Shown: in pieces, positions 8,458-16,237 of the stretch | Numbering within the stretch: position 1 is the stretch's first letter | Layout: each line of letters begins with the position of its first letter | DNA from: Akkermansia muciniphila | GTDB taxonomy: Bacteria; Verrucomicrobiota; Verrucomicrobiia; Verrucomicrobiales; Akkermansiaceae | NCBI GenBank assembly: GCA_945901795.1 | Contig: CAMDLP010000033.1 | Location: 1-32,987 of the forward strand | Reading direction: 5' to 3' | Length of the DNA stretch: 32,987 nucleotides | The notes under the pieces: model-generated | The model's database searches: none | What the model saw: the letters and a program-made list of their open reading frames with translations, nothing else | What the model was told of the DNA's origin: nothing | Program-made: the position numbers and the translations under genes

Positions 8458-8862
8458 ATGAAAGTCCTGCTTGATACCGGTGTCTGGTTCCGCCGTTACC
8501 ATCGGCTTCCGCTGAGGCCATCCTTGGTCAAATTCCTCGAAACGGAAGTGACCGAGTTCCATCTGTGTCCCTTGAGCGTGGCAGAGATCGCATTCAAGTG
8601 GCAACGCGGACGCCTGCCGGGAATTCCCGATCCTGCGGCGTAGATCGGTCACTCGTTGGAGAATTTCATCCTGGAGCATGCATCGCCGACGGCTGCCCTA
8701 CAGGCCGGGCTTTGGGACTGGAACCACGGTGATCTTGTGGATCGGCTGCTGGCTGCGGTTGCTGCGGAATCAGGGTTGGTTCTAATCCACACCGACCGGG
8801 TTCTCAAGGGACTCGGGGGTTTTCCCCAGCGCTATTTTCCCAACACGGCTGCGGAAGCTTAA
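8458..8862 (+). pseudogene. PIN-domain (VapC-like) toxin interrupted by an in-frame amber codon
   Basis: One reading frame encodes a complete 134-residue PIN-domain ribonuclease except for a TAG at 8641-8643. The first half (MKVLLDTGVWFRR, then CPLSVAEIAFKWQRGRLPG) supplies acidic residues Asp6 and Glu43. The second half (LWDWNHGDLVDRLLAAVAAE and LVLIHTDRVLKGLG) supplies Asp92/Asp95 and Asp113. This is the order of VapC toxins, which cleave RNA. Alignment with the family suggests a Trp codon TGG mutated to TAG (DPAA-W-IGHSL), with no other damage visible. No antitoxin gene fits in the 160 bases upstream; only a short frame ending LKEIDLDEPAFAPISDESPA overlaps the toxin start and may be an antitoxin tail. 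Without amber suppression the toxin is dead. Confidence 0.8.
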
Positions 8863-8918
8863 GGAACAGACATGGCCCCGATGATTGCGAGGTTGCGTGC
8901 AAAACATTTTGAACAGTC

Positions 8919-10781
8919 TCACTTTGGAAGCAGCTCGTGCCGGAGTCCGATTTGGTCCGCGGCGGCCGCGATCTGCCTGAGGCGTGAATGATAAACCGCA
9001 TCCGTCGGTTTCGCGCCTGCGGGTAAGGTCACGTCCAGCCAGCGTGGCGTGTTTTTCTCGAGGGAATTATCGTCGGGCGGTGTGGCGAAGGCTTTGAGCA
9101 GCGTGGGGAACGGGATCAGTTTTCCGTCGAGGTAAAACTGGCCGCGTTCGTTCGCTGTCAGGGCGGTGATGCCGTCCTCGAAGAGCGCAGCGCGCACCCA
9201 TTCGACGGCCGCATCGGTGTCCTTGGATTCTATCACCAACCTCTCCAGTTCCGCATTCGCCCTCCGCAATCTCTCGATTTCCTCCGCATAACGTTCCTGA
9301 TTCGCGACCTCGTTGCTGACCTTGTCCAGCAGGGCCTGGTTCTCCTTGCGGAGCGCCTCGAACTCCGTGGGAAGCTTCGCTTCGCTCGTGCTCATCCTGC
9401 TGATTTCGCCTAGCATCTTTTGGTTCGATTCAAGCAGGCCGGCCAGACGTTCCTTGTAATCGACGAGTGCGAGTTTCTGCCGATCCAGTTCCACGTTTTT
9501 CCGAACTAACTCCTGCTTGGCGTCGAGCGCCCGCTTCATGCCGATCGTAGTTCCCACCGCCCCCAGCACCAGTGCCAGTAAAAGCGCCGCAGCTGCGAAA
9601 ACCGGCCCGCGATGGCGCCGGGTGAAGCGCTGCATGAGATAGGTCATGCTCGGTGGCCGGGCCTCGACCGGCTTGTGCTGGAGAAAGCGGAACAAGTCCT
9701 CCGCCATCGCCCCCGCGGACTCGTAGCGGCGGCGAGGATCTTTTTCCAGGGCCTTCAGCACGATCCAGTCGAGGTCACCCCGCAGGGCGCGGGGCGTGAC
9801 TCCGGATGGGCCTAGCTGCTCTTGCACCTCCGCTAGTTTGGTGCTCGGCTTCGGCGGCGTTTGCTCGCGGATCAGTCGTTGCATCTCGCCGTAGGCCGCG
9901 CCGCGAAGCCGCTCGCCGTCCAGCGGCGTCGTCCCCGTCAGCAGTTCATACAGGATCACCCCCAGCGAATAGATATCGCTGCGGGTGTCCACGTCCAGCG
10001 CGTGAAGTTCCGCCTGCTCCGGGCTCATGTATTGAGGCGTCCCCATCATCCGGCCGAACTGGGTGAAGACCGTGTTCTCGGTGAGCTCCATCCCGATCGC
10101 CTTCGCGATTCCGAAGTCGATCACCTTTACCATCGGCTTGCCGTCGTGGAGCGCGATAAGTATGTTAGACGGTTTCAGGTCCCGGTGGATGATGCCTTTC
10201 TGGTGCGCGTGTTGCACGGCCGCGCAGACGCCGGTGAAAATTTCCAGCCGTTCCCGGGTATCGAGATGGCTACCGGCACAGTATTTCGTAATCGGCACCC
10301 CGATGACCCGTTCCATCACGAAGTAGGGCCGCCCGCCGTCGGTGGTCCCCGCATCATGGACTTTCGCGATGTGCGGGTGGTCCATCAGGGCCAACGCCTG
10401 TCGCTCCGCCTCGAAGCGCGCGATGATTTCCTTGGAGTCCATTCCCGGCTTGATCACCTTGAGCGCCACCTGACGTTTCACCGGCTGGCTTTGTTCCGCT
10501 AGAAAGACCGTGCCGAAACCGCCCTCGCCGATCTGCCGGAGCAGTTTGTAGCGCCCGATCAGATCGCCCTCCCGCTCACTGCGTGCTTCGAGCCAAAGAG
10601 GATCGGCCAAGGGCTCCATGAAAGTCTCGTCCGCAAAGTGCGCGGCGATGAGCATCTCGACCTCTTCGCGCAACGCCTGATCGCCTCCGCACGTCTCGGT
10701 GAGATAGGCGGCGCGTTCCTGCGGGCCAGGAATTTCCAAGGCCGTATGCAGGATGATTTCCGGAGTGGGTTGATTCGGCAC
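8919..10781 (-). CDS. Membrane-anchored Ser/Thr protein kinase (PknB-like) with C-terminal coiled coil
   Basis: A 620-residue Hanks-type kinase from the GTG at 10781 (MPNQPTPEIILHTALEI). A TTG at 10862 would add 27 residues of unconvincing sequence. The N-terminus carries the short helix block (ERAAYLTETCGGDQALREEV) common ahead of planctomycete/verrucomicrobial kinases. Kinase landmarks are GEGGFGTV (85-92), Lys108 in VALKVIK, HRDLKPSN with Asp201, DFG at 222-224 and the MGTPQYMSPEQ activation segment, so it should be active. One transmembrane helix lies near 394-414 (VFAAAALLLALVLGAVGTTI), then about 115 residues of heptad-like coiled coil, then a 100-residue tail with no recognised sensor fold. 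The ECF sigma factor gene sits 99 bases upstream on the same strand, a common pairing in these phyla, suggesting that the kinase controls that sigma factor's regulon. Confidence 0.9.
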   Translation of the reverse strand: MPNQPTPEIILHTALEIPGPQERAAYLTETCGGDQALREEVEMLIAAHFADETFMEPLADPLWLEARSEREGDLIGRYKLLRQIGEGGFGTVFLAEQSQPVKRQVALKVIKPGMDSKEIIARFEAERQALALMDHPHIAKVHDAGTTDGGRPYFVMERVIGVPITKYCAGSHLDTRERLEIFTGVCAAVQHAHQKGIIHRDLKPSNILIALHDGKPMVKVIDFGIAKAIGMELTENTVFTQFGRMMGTPQYMSPEQAELHALDVDTRSDIYSLGVILYELLTGTTPLDGERLRGAAYGEMQRLIREQTPPKPSTKLAEVQEQLGPSGVTPRALRGDLDWIVLKALEKDPRRRYESAGAMAEDLFRFLQHKPVEARPPSMTYLMQRFTRRHRGPVFAAAALLLALVLGAVGTTIGMKRALDAKQELVRKNVELDRQKLALVDYKERLAGLLESNQKMLGEISRMSTSEAKLPTEFEALRKENQALLDKVSNEVANQERYAEEIERLRRANAELERLVIESKDTDAAVEWVRAALFEDGITALTANERGQFYLDGKLIPFPTLLKAFATPPDDNSLEKNTPRWLDVTLPAGAKPTDAVYHSRLRQIAAAADQIGLRHELLPK

Positions 10782-10880
10782 GGCGGGTGGTTGTTTATGG
10801 AAGCTTGAGACCGTCTCTGACCTTGAACTTACTATGCGGAATAACCCAGGAGATGGGATCAAAAAATGTCGGATGCCCGC

Positions 10881-11450
10881 TCAACCGTCCCGTTTCAGTT
10901 CCCGGAACAACCAGGCCCGCGCATAAATCCAATCACGCTTCGCCGTGGGCGTCGAAATGCCGAGGGCCTCGGCGGTTTCCTCGATGGTCATTCCGACGAA
11001 ATAGCGCAACTTGACCACCTCGGCCTTGCGGGGTTCGATTTGGGCGAGGCGATCGAGGATTTCATGGATGGCAAGAATCTCGTCATCTTTCACGGAAGGG
11101 ACGGCGATGATGTCTTCCGCGAAGTCGGTCCGCTGTAATTCGCCCCCATGCCGCACGGCTTTTCGATGGCGCGCCCGGTCGATCAGGATGCGGCGCATGG
11201 CCTCGGCGGCCGCGCAGAAAAAGTGCTTTCGCCCCTGCCACTGCGGTTCCCCGGGCGAGAGCTTCAGGTAGGCTTCATGCACCAAGGCGGTCGCCTGCAG
11301 GGTATTTGCCTCCGCTTCCTGCCCCAAGCGCCAGGCCGCCAGCTTGCGCAACTCGCCATAGACGAGCGGAATCAACTCCTCCGCCGCCTGCCGGTCTCCC
11401 TCGCTTGCGGCATTGAGGATGAGAGTCACATGGTCGGTGCCGTCTTCCAT
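10881..11450 (-). CDS. ECF sigma factor, PF07638 type
   Basis: A 189-residue extracytoplasmic-function sigma factor from ATG 11450 (MEDGTDHVTLILNAAS). An upstream start at 11489 would add 13 unlikely residues. Region 2 is visible as LVYGELRKLAAWRLGQE ... NTLQATALVHEAYLKL and KHFFCAAAEAMRRILIDRAR, the PF07638 (Sigma70_ECF) pattern typical of Planctomycetes, Verrucomicrobia and Acidobacteria. Region 4 reads EPRKAEVVKLRYFVGMTIEE and AEALGISTPTAKRDWIYARA, the DNA-binding helix-turn-helix. No anti-sigma gene is present; instead a membrane kinase follows, so activity is probably tuned by phosphorylation (inference). Confidence 0.92.
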   Translation of the reverse strand: MEDGTDHVTLILNAASEGDRQAAEELIPLVYGELRKLAAWRLGQEAEANTLQATALVHEAYLKLSPGEPQWQGRKHFFCAAAEAMRRILIDRARHRKAVRHGGELQRTDFAEDIIAVPSVKDDEILAIHEILDRLAQIEPRKAEVVKLRYFVGMTIEETAEALGISTPTAKRDWIYARAWLFRELKRDG

Positions 11451-11814
11451 TCCACACGCTTCCCTTTTCCCAAAGCGTCTGACAATCAAAACCGACCGTG
11501 AAAGATGATCCGCCCGCGCCTTTTCAGGAAAAGGCGGTCGGGTTGTGATGATTGTCCGATTTTGGACAAGGAGAAAACTCCCTCCCCCCCCCCGGAACTC
11601 CCATTTCCCCGGCCTCTGGTCCTGCCACTGGCTCTTTCAACGGCCTTCACCGTCTCGCACTTTGCGAGCTGCCCTCCCGCACGCTCAAGCAAGGCTTGAA
11701 CCTGCTCGGCATCGACGTGCCCGAGCGGATGTGAAATCGCTGGATTGACCGGGAAGAATCTTGCCGTCCGGTCCGATCTAATTATTCTCATGCGACACCG
11801 AGTCACTCAAGCCC
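11451..11814. other. 364-base divergent intergenic region with a hairpin and a C10 run
   Basis: This gap separates the leftward ECF sigma factor from the rightward pyrophosphatase and must hold both promoters. A 20-base perfect palindrome lies at 11517-11536 (CGCCTTTTC-AG-GAAAAGGCG). A run of ten C follows near 11583. From about 11636 to 11734 the plus strand encodes NGLHRLALCELPS then TLKQGLNLLGIDVPERM and a stop, faintly like the C-terminal end of dihydrodipicolinate synthase-type aldolases; I treat this as a weak remnant only. No convincing -35/-10 pair was identified. Confidence 0.5.
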
Positions 11815-13491
11815 ATGCTCCCCTTCTACGTCATTGGTCATAAAAACCCGGATACCGACGCGATTTGCTCGGCGATCGGCTACGCCTCCCTGCTCCGCGC
11901 CGTGGGTGAGGAACCGAAGGCGATCGCGGCGCGCTGCGGCGAGATTTCCTCACGGACCAAGTGGGTGCTCGAGCGGGCGGGACTCGACGCGCCGATGCTG
12001 CTGACCGACGTCCGCGTGAACGCCGGCATGATTTGCCACCGCAAGGTGATCAAGGTGATCGCGTCCGACACCTTCCTGACGGCCTATCAGCGGATGCTGG
12101 CGGCGGAGATCCGCTGCGTGCCGGTCGAGGATGACGAAGGGAACCTCCAAGGCATTCTGCACTACTTTGATTTACTCAAACTGCTGCTGCCCGCGCACAC
12201 CGAAGGGCTCAGCGTGCGGACGATCCACGTGTCCCTCGCCAAGCTGGTGGACACCCTCAAAGCACAGAGCCTGGGAGCCATGCTGCCTTCCCCGGAGTTC
12301 GAGGAGGATTTGATCCTGCTCGTCGGCGCGTCATCCCAGGCCACCGTCGAGCAGCGTCTCAAGCAGGCGATCGCGGATGGAAATATCGGGAAATTCTTGG
12401 TGATTTGCGGGGACCGCCCGATCGTCCAGCGCTACGCCATCGACCACGGCGCCCGCGCCCTGCTCGTCACCGGGGACAATCCGGTGTCCGGCGATATTCT
12501 CTCCTACGCCGCGCGCAAGGGCGTGGTCGTCCTGACCTGCCATCAGGATACCGCCACCGCCTCGACCTTGATCCGTTGCTCGCGCACCGTGCGCCACGTG
12601 ATGGAGAAAAAATTCCTGACCTTGTCCGTCAACGAGCCGATCTCGCGCCTGCGGAAAAGCCTCTCCTCCATCGACCAGGATTTGTTCCCGGTGGTCGAGC
12701 ACACCGGCGGAAAAATGATTGGCGTCATCGCCAAGTCCGACCTCGTGGACCCGCCGCGCATCCGCATCGCGCTGGTCGATCACAACGAATACGCCCAGGC
12801 CGTCAACGGCGTGGAGGAAGCGGAAATCACCGAAGTCATCGACCACCACCGCCTCGCCGGCGACCTCGTTTCCCGCGAGCCGATCCGCTATCTGAACGAA
12901 CCGGTCGGCTCGACCTGCACGCTGGTGGGCCGGAAATTTTTCCACCGCGGCCTGATGCCCGCGCCGAGCGTGGCCCTCTGTCTCTGCGCCGGCATCGTCT
13001 CGGACACGCTGTGCCTGACCTCGCCAACGACCACCCTCCTCGATCGCGAGATGCTCACCTGGCTCAGCGGCGTGGCGGGCGTGGATCCCAAGAAATTCAC
13101 CGACGAGTTCTTCGCGGTCGGCTCGTTGATCGCCAGCGGCACGCCGGATGAAATTCTCAACGCCGACCGCAAGGAGTTCACCGAGCAGGGATTGTCCGTG
13201 AGCATTTCCCAAGTCGAAGAGCGCGATCTGGTAGGGTTCGCCGCGCGACGCGAGGATCTGGAAGCCGCCTTGAAGGAACTTTTCGACCGCCAGCACTATC
13301 ACCTAGCAGTGCTCGCGGTAACCGATGTGGCGCTCCATCACAGCATGATTCTCGCCATCGGCGAGGATGCGACGCTGGAGAAACTGCCCTTCGAACGAAT
13401 CGACGCCACCTTGTTCCACGCGCCCGGAGTGGTCAGTCGCAAGCGCCAGATTTTCCCGGCCGTTTGCGAAGCGATCCAGCACTCGCGGTGA
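11815..13491 (+). CDS. ppaC: Family II Mn-dependent inorganic pyrophosphatase with CBS and DRTGG domains
   Basis: This 558-residue cytoplasmic enzyme hydrolyses pyrophosphate to phosphate. The DHH phosphoesterase domain is split. The first part has GHKNPDTDAICSAIGYA (8-24). A regulatory insert then holds CBS1 (about 73-128), DRTGG (about 140-257) and CBS2 (about 258-315). DHH resumes with ALVDHNEYAQA and EVIDHHRLAG, the manganese ligands. The C-terminal DHHA2 domain ends with SRKRQIFPAV, matching the substrate-binding SRKKQ loop. The length is that of CBS-PPases (about 550 residues) rather than the short 310-residue form. In known members, adenine nucleotides bind the CBS pair and inhibit or activate; the presence of DRTGG suggests diadenosine polyphosphate activation. 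It is flanked by two ECF sigma factor genes on the other strand and looks monocistronic. Confidence 0.95.
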   Translation: MLPFYVIGHKNPDTDAICSAIGYASLLRAVGEEPKAIAARCGEISSRTKWVLERAGLDAPMLLTDVRVNAGMICHRKVIKVIASDTFLTAYQRMLAAEIRCVPVEDDEGNLQGILHYFDLLKLLLPAHTEGLSVRTIHVSLAKLVDTLKAQSLGAMLPSPEFEEDLILLVGASSQATVEQRLKQAIADGNIGKFLVICGDRPIVQRYAIDHGARALLVTGDNPVSGDILSYAARKGVVVLTCHQDTATASTLIRCSRTVRHVMEKKFLTLSVNEPISRLRKSLSSIDQDLFPVVEHTGGKMIGVIAKSDLVDPPRIRIALVDHNEYAQAVNGVEEAEITEVIDHHRLAGDLVSREPIRYLNEPVGSTCTLVGRKFFHRGLMPAPSVALCLCAGIVSDTLCLTSPTTTLLDREMLTWLSGVAGVDPKKFTDEFFAVGSLIASGTPDEILNADRKEFTEQGLSVSISQVEERDLVGFAARREDLEAALKELFDRQHYHLAVLAVTDVALHHSMILAIGEDATLEKLPFERIDATLFHAPGVVSRKRQIFPAVCEAIQHSR

Positions 13492-13495
13492 GAAC

Positions 13496-13522
13496 GTGGC
13501 GGCGATCACCGGTCGCCGCTAC
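13496..13522. terminator. Hairpin between convergent ppaC and ECF genes
   Basis: A ten-pair stem (GTGGCGGCGA against TCGCCGCTAC, one G-T pair) with a seven-base loop fills almost the whole 34-base space between two convergent genes. There is no T-run, so it is either a bidirectional terminator or a copy of a dispersed GC-rich palindrome, or both. A similar arm (GTAGCGGCGAC) recurs near 14142. Confidence 0.5.
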
Positions 13523-13525
13523 ATC

Positions 13526-14125
13526 TCACTCGCTTAGATAGCCGCTCAGCGACTCCCGCAACGTCGTCCGCGCGCGGAACAGCAGACTCTTCACCGCAGA
13601 GACCGACAGCTTGAGCACCACCGCGATTTCCTCATAGGAAAGCTGCTCGTAACGCCGCAGCACCACCGCCATGCGCTGCGCTTCCGGCAGCGCGGCGATC
13701 GCGTCATCCACCGCGCGCTGCAACTCGGCTTGCAGCAACTCCGAGTCCGGCTGGCGGTGCGGGCTGGCCTCGATGAGTTGGTTAGAATTCTCCTCGCGCT
13801 CGTCCGAGGAAACCTCCTTTTTCCGGCTCTTCCGGCGGGTCTCGTTGTAGACCAGGTTGCGCGTGATCGTGTAAAGATAAGTCGTGAATTTCGCGTCCGG
13901 GCGGTAGCGTTTCGCGTTCCGCCAGATCCGCAGGAAAACCTGTTGGGCGATGTCTTCGGACTCGGAGGCGTTGCCCAACATCTTCGCCACCGTGCCGATG
14001 ACCGCATTCTGGTGGCGCTCGACGAGCTGGCGGAACGCGTCGTGCTCCCCCGCGCCGATGCGCTCCATCAGCGCGAAATCAATGGCGCTGCCGTCTGCCG
14101 GGTTTGGAACGGAATCAGCCTCCAT
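13526..14125 (-). CDS. ECF-family RNA polymerase sigma factor (RpoE-like)
   Basis: A 199-residue sigma factor from ATG 14125 (MEADSVPNPADGS). A start at 14167 would add MFSADVAATPFFLK, which looks less natural. Region 2 is clear: GEHDAFRQLVERHQNAVIGT, then SEDIAQQVFLRIWRNAKRY and FTTYLYTITRNLVYNETRR. Region 4 is ALPEAQRMAVVLRRYEQLSY then EEIAVVLKLSVSAVKSLLFR. A charged linker (KSRKKEVSSDEREENSNQ) joins them. It differs from the PF07638 factor at 10.9 kb and resembles classical RpoE/SigW-like ECFs. No anti-sigma gene is adjacent. It is last in a loose minus-strand series after the flavoprotein and the PhnA-like gene, with 94 bases between it and the latter. Confidence 0.93.
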   Translation of the reverse strand: MEADSVPNPADGSAIDFALMERIGAGEHDAFRQLVERHQNAVIGTVAKMLGNASESEDIAQQVFLRIWRNAKRYRPDAKFTTYLYTITRNLVYNETRRKSRKKEVSSDEREENSNQLIEASPHRQPDSELLQAELQRAVDDAIAALPEAQRMAVVLRRYEQLSYEEIAVVLKLSVSAVKSLLFRARTTLRESLSGYLSE

Positions 14126-14219
14126 CTTCAGAAAAAAAGGGGTAGCGGCGACGTCGGCGCTGAACATGGAGCGTTTAACCTCAAGCCGTGCGCGAAGTTG
14201 CGGGTGAAAATCATGCCGC

Positions 14220-14621
14220 TCAAAGTTCTTCGGATTTCGCCCATTCCTCCACTTCCTCGTCGAGGAAAACCTCCTCGATCACCTCGCGCGCCCAGTCCTC
14301 GCTTTTCGCCAGGTGATGGAGCATCCGCCAAGCCACCACCTGCACCGCCGGCATCTCGCTCCAAACGACCTCCGCCAGACACTGCCATTCCCGGCCCTTC
14401 AGCCGCTTCGGATACTCTAGCACCTCGTGACATGCCTCGCTGATCAGAAGCGTCCGCTCGATGTCCGGCTCGTCCGCCACCGGCGGCACCTCGTATGGTC
14501 GCAAGGAAACGCCGGCCGCGCCCGTCAGTTCGCACTTCGATTTCGCCCGCCGTGCAAGGTCCTTGCCGAGTCCCTGCAACGCCAGCACCCGCGCCTGATG
14601 CGTCTCGTAACCTTTTCCCAT
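14220..14621 (-). CDS. PhnA-like protein
   Basis: 133 residues from ATG 14621 (MGKGYETHQARVLALQGLGK); a GTG at 14684 would overlap the flavoprotein gene. The middle reads ARRAKSKCELTGAAGVSLRP followed by YEVPP, and the end has a repeated W-L-x-x-x-W-S-E pattern (REWQCLAEVVWSEMPAVQVV, RMLHHLAKSEDWAREVIEEV). This matches the PhnA/YjdM-related proteins annotated as alkylphosphonate utilisation operon protein. The link of PhnA to phosphonate breakdown is doubtful even in E. coli. Only a single Cys of the usual N-terminal zinc ribbon region (KCEL) is evident, so zinc binding may be lost. The acidic tail EEVEEWAKSEEL closes the protein. It lies 44 bases downstream of the HI0933-type gene. Confidence 0.6.
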   Translation of the reverse strand: MGKGYETHQARVLALQGLGKDLARRAKSKCELTGAAGVSLRPYEVPPVADEPDIERTLLISEACHEVLEYPKRLKGREWQCLAEVVWSEMPAVQVVAWRMLHHLAKSEDWAREVIEEVFLDEEVEEWAKSEEL

Positions 14622-14665
14622 GCGGGAGGCTATCACGGGAAATCCGCCGCTTGGAATCTTGAATT

Positions 14666-15853
14666 TTAGGTTCGTCCAAGCCACGCCACCGCTGAACTCG
14701 CCGCCCGCGTGCCGGTGGCGAAGCAGCCTTGCATGAGATAGCCGCCGGTGGGTGCTTCCCAGTCGATCATTTCCCCGGCGAGGAAAATGCCGGGGAGCTT
14801 TTTCAACATGAGCGCGTTGTCGATTTCACTCCAACAGACGCCGCCGGCGGAGGAAATCGCCTCGTCGAGCGGGCGCGGGCGGGCAAGCGGGATGACGCAG
14901 TTTTTCACCTCGCGGGCGAGGGAATCCGCGTCCGGCCAAGTTTTCTGCGAGAGGATGGCGTGGGCGGGTTCGCTAAGTTTCCAGCGGGTGCGGGCCTCGT
15001 TGAGGAAATCGCGGCGCACCGATTGCATCTTCGCGACGAGCTGTTCGTGGGTGAAGGTGGGTTTGAAATCGATGGCGATGGCGGGCTCGGGCATGGCGCG
15101 GAGGGTGGCGCCGAGTTGGTAGATCGCGCCGCCTTCGAGGCCGTAGCGGGTAACCATCAGCTCGCCGATGGCGGTCATTTCGCCGGCGCGGACGTGGAGG
15201 TTTTTCAACGGCTTCCCCTCGGCGGCGGCGAGAACCTCGGGTGACCATTCGTGTTCCCAGCCACAGTTCGCCGGGGCGAGCGGGTGGTGGGCGATGCCGT
15301 GAGTTTCGAAAATCGAAGTCCACGCTCCGTCGGAACCGGTCTTCGCCCACGAGCCGCCGCCGAGAGCGAGGATGACGGCGTCGGCGTCGGCGGTGTGGCC
15401 GTTTTCAAATCCGAGTCGGCGGGACGGAGCGAGTGAGATCAGGCGATGGTTCATTTCGAAACGCACGCCCAGCCCGCGCAACCGCTCGATCCAGCGGCGG
15501 AGCAGTGGCGCGGCTTTGAGGGCTCGCGGATAGACGCGGCCGCTGGTGGCTTGGAAAGTTTCCACTCCGAGGTCCGCCGCCCAGCCACGCAGGGCGGCGG
15601 GATCGAAGCCAGCAAGGAGTTTCTCCCAGATTTCTGCGGGCTGGTCCGGGCCGGAGTAGCGGCTGACGAAGCGGTCGAGCGACTCGCCGTGGGTGAGATT
15701 GAGTCCGCCTTTGCCGGCAACGAGGAGCTTCCGGCCGACCGAGGGTTTGCCATCGTAAAGCGTGACTTGCAGTCCGGCGGAGGCCGCCACTTCCGCCGCG
15801 CGGAGACCCGCCGGGCCGCCGCCGATGACGGCGAGTTGGGAATGGAGGTGCAC
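14666..15853 (-). CDS. HI0933/BaiN-type FAD-dependent flavoprotein (TIGR03862-like)
   Basis: About 395 residues from the GTG at 15853 (VHLHSQLAVIGGGPAGLRAA). The frame stays open to 15985, but the extra N-terminal 44 residues are Pro/Arg-rich and not family-like. The Rossmann FAD motif GGGPAG is at 11-16. The family signature follows as GRKLLVAGKGGLNLTH. A second conserved block GGVCWSEID and the C-terminal FAD-contacting stretch FLAGEMIDWEAPTGGY close the domain. Members include BaiN-type and YhiN-type oxidoreductases; a substrate has not been settled for most. It begins the minus-strand series with the PhnA-like gene and ECF factor. The plus-strand toxin-antitoxin remnant starts just beyond its promoter side. 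Confidence 0.88.
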   Translation of the reverse strand: MHLHSQLAVIGGGPAGLRAAEVAASAGLQVTLYDGKPSVGRKLLVAGKGGLNLTHGESLDRFVSRYSGPDQPAEIWEKLLAGFDPAALRGWAADLGVETFQATSGRVYPRALKAAPLLRRWIERLRGLGVRFEMNHRLISLAPSRRLGFENGHTADADAVILALGGGSWAKTGSDGAWTSIFETHGIAHHPLAPANCGWEHEWSPEVLAAAEGKPLKNLHVRAGEMTAIGELMVTRYGLEGGAIYQLGATLRAMPEPAIAIDFKPTFTHEQLVAKMQSVRRDFLNEARTRWKLSEPAHAILSQKTWPDADSLAREVKNCVIPLARPRPLDEAISSAGGVCWSEIDNALMLKKLPGIFLAGEMIDWEAPTGGYLMQGCFATGTRAASSAVAWLGRT

Positions 15854-15972
15854 GGGCGGGAGATAATGAGGAGGGCGGCTTTTTACCAGCGATGATTGTG
15901 GGTCTTGGCCATGCCGGGGCAGAGGCGCTGGGGTCTTCGGGAAGTTCTCCGCCCGCGGCGGAAGGGAGAAAC

Positions 15973-16000
15973 GTGACACAGGCATTCCTGCCTGTTCTTC
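15973..16000 (+). repeat. Dispersed palindromic repeat (copy A) at the edge of a truncated antitoxin
   Basis: GTGACACAGGCATTCCTGCC followed by TGTTCTTC. It matches 26 of 28 bases of the left arm of the element at 20785-20854. An internal hairpin CAGGCA-TTCC-TGCCTG is present. It abuts the point where recognisable antitoxin sequence begins, so it may mark the recombination or insertion that removed the antitoxin's N-terminus. Confidence 0.7.
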
Positions 16001-16110
16001 TTAGGGATTATCCCGGACTGAGCGTGTTTAACCTGGAAGCCGCCTGGCAATACGCTGAAACCCACCGCGAGGAAATTGAACAGACCATCCGCCTCAATCA
16101 GGAAGCCTGA
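16000..16110 (+). pseudogene. DUF433 antitoxin remnant (C-terminal third)
   Basis: The frame ending at TGA 16108-16110 reads LRDYPGLSVFNLEAAWQYAE then THREEIEQTIRLNQEA. This is the C-terminal half of DUF433-family antitoxins, where a DYPGL-like turn leads into the helix ending in HREEID. The N-terminal DNA-binding/winged part is missing; upstream sequence is repeat copy A and then unrelated bases. The stop overlaps the start of the next remnant (TGATG), the normal arrangement of DUF433/DUF5615 pairs. Confidence 0.7.
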
Positions 16111-16229
16111 TGGCCTCGCTCTACTCCAACGAGAATTTCCCCAAACGTGTCGTCGAGGAACTCAGGCGGCTCGGACATGATGTGCTCACCTCTTACGAAA
16201 CCGGACGCGGAAATCAGAGGATCCCGGAT
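16110..16229 (+). pseudogene. DUF5615 PIN-like toxin remnant (first 40 codons)
   Basis: From ATG 16110 the frame reads MASLYSNENFPKRVVEELRR, then LGHDVLTSYETGRGNQRIPD. This is the N-terminus of DUF5615/Mut7-C PIN-like toxins, including the first acidic site NENFP and the LGHDV turn. Homology stops at 16229, nine bases before the topB stop codon, and the frame then runs antisense through topB. The toxin's remaining active-site residues are gone, so the pair is inactive. Truncation at the topB end suggests a deletion that brought the two together. Confidence 0.8.
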
Positions 16230-16237
16230 TCCTTTTT

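Noticed and set aside
10990-11060. GGTTCGATT-like TpsiC loop suggesting a tRNA
   Set aside because: It is inside the ECF sigma factor gene and no cloverleaf can be drawn around it.
11581-11595. C10 homopolymer as a phase-variation tract
   Set aside because: It lies between genes, not in a coding frame or at a recognisable promoter spacer, so no switching effect can be argued from sequence.
12331-13302. 323-residue minus-strand open frame opposite ppaC
   Set aside because: It is the antisense of a clearly real, full-length pyrophosphatase; its His/Asp/Gly/Val-rich composition is what GC-rich antisense frames give.
14128-14679. 183-residue Gly/Arg-rich frame overlapping the PhnA-like gene
   Set aside because: Alternative frame of the PhnA-like gene; composition is low-complexity and no motif is seen.
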